Source: Todiramphus chloris collaris
Lineage: Eukaryota; Chordata; Aves; Coraciiformes; Alcedinidae
DNA: 64,000 nt
Assembly: GCA_025345505.1 (NCBI GenBank)
Contig: JANVCC010000120.1
Coordinates: 5,202,092 to 5,266,091 of the forward strand
Reading direction: 5' to 3'
This document shows, in pieces, positions 60,401 through 63,400 of the stretch. The notes beneath the pieces were generated by a model, which saw only the letters and a program-made list of their open reading frames with translations, did no database searches and was not told the origin of the DNA. Positions within the stretch are counted from its first letter, which is position 1. Every line of letters begins with the position of its first letter. The translations under genes and the position numbers were made by a program.

Positions 60401-63400
60401 GTCCCTCCAGGACACGGAGCACGGTGGCCACCAAGCACAGACGCGGCATCTCCACGGGCCCGCCCGCCCGGTGCTGATGAACCCCTCCCAGCTCGAACTG
60501 GAGTCACAGAATCATGGAATTGTAGAATGGTGGGGTTGGGAGGGAGCTCTGGAGATCATCGAGTCCAACCCCCCTGCCAGAGCAGGGGCACCCAGGGCAG
60601 CCCACACAGGAACAGAGCCAGGGGGGCTGGAAAGGCTCCAGAGAAGGAGACTCCACAGCCTCTCTGGGCAGCCTGGGCCAGGCTCTGGCACTGGAACAGG
60701 GAAGAAGTTTTTCCTCACATTGAGGTGGAGCTTCCTGTGTTTCCCCTTGCTACCATCACCTCTCATCCTATCCCAGGTCACAGCTATAAAGAGCCTGGCC
60801 CCTTCTCCTTGACACCCACCCTGCAGATATTTGTAAACTTTAATAAGATCCCCTCTCAGGCTTCTCCTCTCCAGACTAAACAGCCCCAGGGCTCTCAGCC
60901 TTTCCTCCTCAGAGAGATGTTCCAGCCCCTTCCGCATCCTCATAGCCTCCGTTGGACTCTCTCCAGCATTTCCCTGTCCCTCTTGAACTGGGGAGCCCAG
61001 AGCTGAACACAACACTCCAGATGTGGTCTCACAGTGCAGAGTCCATTTATTTCTCCTCCTACTGCACCCCTCACTTTCCTGGTGCTGCTCCTGCCTCACT
61101 GGACCAGAAGCAGAAGAGCTGAAGCTGCCTGGAGCTGGGCACCTCACCCAGCATCACCCAGAGACCGGGGTGGATGTGACACCTGAGAGGGAGATAATAC
61201 TGGGGACCAGTGGCTACCTCCCCCCACCTGGAGAGCTGCTACCTCGAGCATGATTTTGTGAATCCTAGTATCAAGTGAGCCTGCTGGATGCCTTCCCTGA
61301 AGGGATTAACTTCTCTGAAGGGATTAACTCCCCCATATTCTCCTTTTCTTATGGGATGTAATTATTTAAACCCTCCTTGGTGCACAGACGGTCTCTGCCA
61401 AGAGGCCCCACACCGGATGCTCCAGTGTCCCCTCCTTGGACACCAGATATCACAGAGACATTTACAACCAAAGTGGGATCAATCAGAGATGTTACGGGGG
61501 AAGTCTCTCTCTTCTAACCACACATTTGAAAGCTTCCATGGATGTAAGAGGCTGGAGGTTCGGTCACCCCGGGTGGGTTACCCACAACAAGCCTCTCCCC
61601 ACTTCTCTTGGAGGTTTCCCACTGAACTGCTCGTTGAGTTAACCCTGAGAAACATATCCAGGCTGGGAACCCCATAAATGCCCATCGATGAGAGGCCAGG
61701 GACTTGTTCTCATAAGCTGGAAGACATCTTTGAGTTGGTTTCCAAAAGAACCAGACATAATCTCATTGCTTCAGAGGCTTGAAGCCAAGAAGGAGACCAG
61801 TAAATCACATCTGAATATCACAGTCTTCAATTCCACCCAGATACAAAACCCAAATACTGGAATTTGATTAAACACTCCAGGCCTCCGGGGGCTGAAGCCT
61901 ATCACCAAGAGAAGGCAGGAGCCGCCTCCACGAGCTCCCTGCGGGGCGAAGAGCTCGGATCCCTGTGCTGTGGCAGCCTGGAGCTCCCATGCTCCACCCG
62001 AGCAGAGCCACGTGTCCCCAAGCTGGGCTCATGGCAGCATAATTCAGTGCTCGTTAAGCTACAGCAAATTAAGTTGGTGGGCTCCAAGTGCTCGGCTGAT
62101 GAACCCATTAACGCAACGAGCACCAGGGATGTGACCATAGGGCTGGGCCCCAGGATAGCTGGACCACCACAGGCCCTCTGAAGTTTGTCAAAAGGGGGAA
62201 GAACCCCATTGTTTTCTTGAGGCAGGCTCAGAGGAGATGCAGTGGTGAGAGCAGAGTGCCGAGGCAGGAGGTGTCCTCAGGAGAGTGGGCTGTGACTTAC
62301 CTGTCTTGGATGGGGCATCAGGGGCTGTGATCTCCACAATCAGGTTCTCCAGGAGGGTCCCTCTGCGGCTGATCTCCTCCACTTGGGCCCCTTTCCCCTT
62401 CCACTCCTCCAGGAGATCCTGATCACAGAATCATAGAATAGTTTGGGTGGGAAGGGACCTCTCAAGGTGATCTGGTCCAACCCCCTGCAGGGAGCAGGGC
62501 CATCTGCAGCTAGAGCAGGGTGCTCAGAGCCCCGGGCAACCTCCCCTGCAATGGTGCCAGGGATGGGGCAGCCACCACCTCTCTGGGCAGCCTGGGCCAG
62601 GCTCTCCGCACCCTCAGAGTCACAAATCTCTCCCTTCTCCCCACTCTACATCACCCTTTTAGTTTAAACCCATCACCCCTTGTCCTGTCCCAACAGGCCC
62701 TGCTCAAAAGTCTGTTCCCATCTTTCTGCCAGGCCCCTTCAAGCCCTGAAAGGCCCCCAGAAGGTGTCCCCAGGCCAAAAGCAAAGGTCAGGGTGGAGGC
62801 CACGCTTGCCTGGCTGCAGCCTTCCTTTCCTTGCCTGTCACCTCTACGGTGACTTGATGGCACCGGGACACAGCACCCAGAGAGCTGGCAAAGGGTGCCT
62901 GGCAAGCGGAGGGCACTGAGGAAGCGGGTGTCTGTGTTTGTATTTGTTGAGGGGAATGGAAGAGTGAAAAGCTCTCCCCCAGCTAGCGAGTCTGTTGAAG
63001 GAAAAGCTCTTCTCCCTCCTATGTTGGGGCCCTCCCTCCTCCCCTCTGCATCACCCAGTCCAGTCCCACAGCGTTCGGCAGAGCCCAGGGGTGGGCAGGG
63101 GGGTGCGAGGGCTGCGGGTGACCCAGCGGATGCTGCTCTGCCCTTGGGTGCATCCCGACCAAAAGCAGCCCGGTGATGGAGGGGAGTGAAAAGAGGCCAC
63201 CTACTGTGCCTAGCGAGGGGAGACAACAATGAGGAGTGTGCTCAAGCCTCCCCATCCCAAATCCTGCCCAGAGAGGGCAGGGAGAGGGAAGGGAAACCAG
63301 AAGGGTTCCAGAAGGACCCTCGCACTGCTCCCTTCTCCGCAAGGCAGGGACCACTGGATGCACCCACACCAGGGGCAGTAAGTACAGGGGAACCCAGGAT

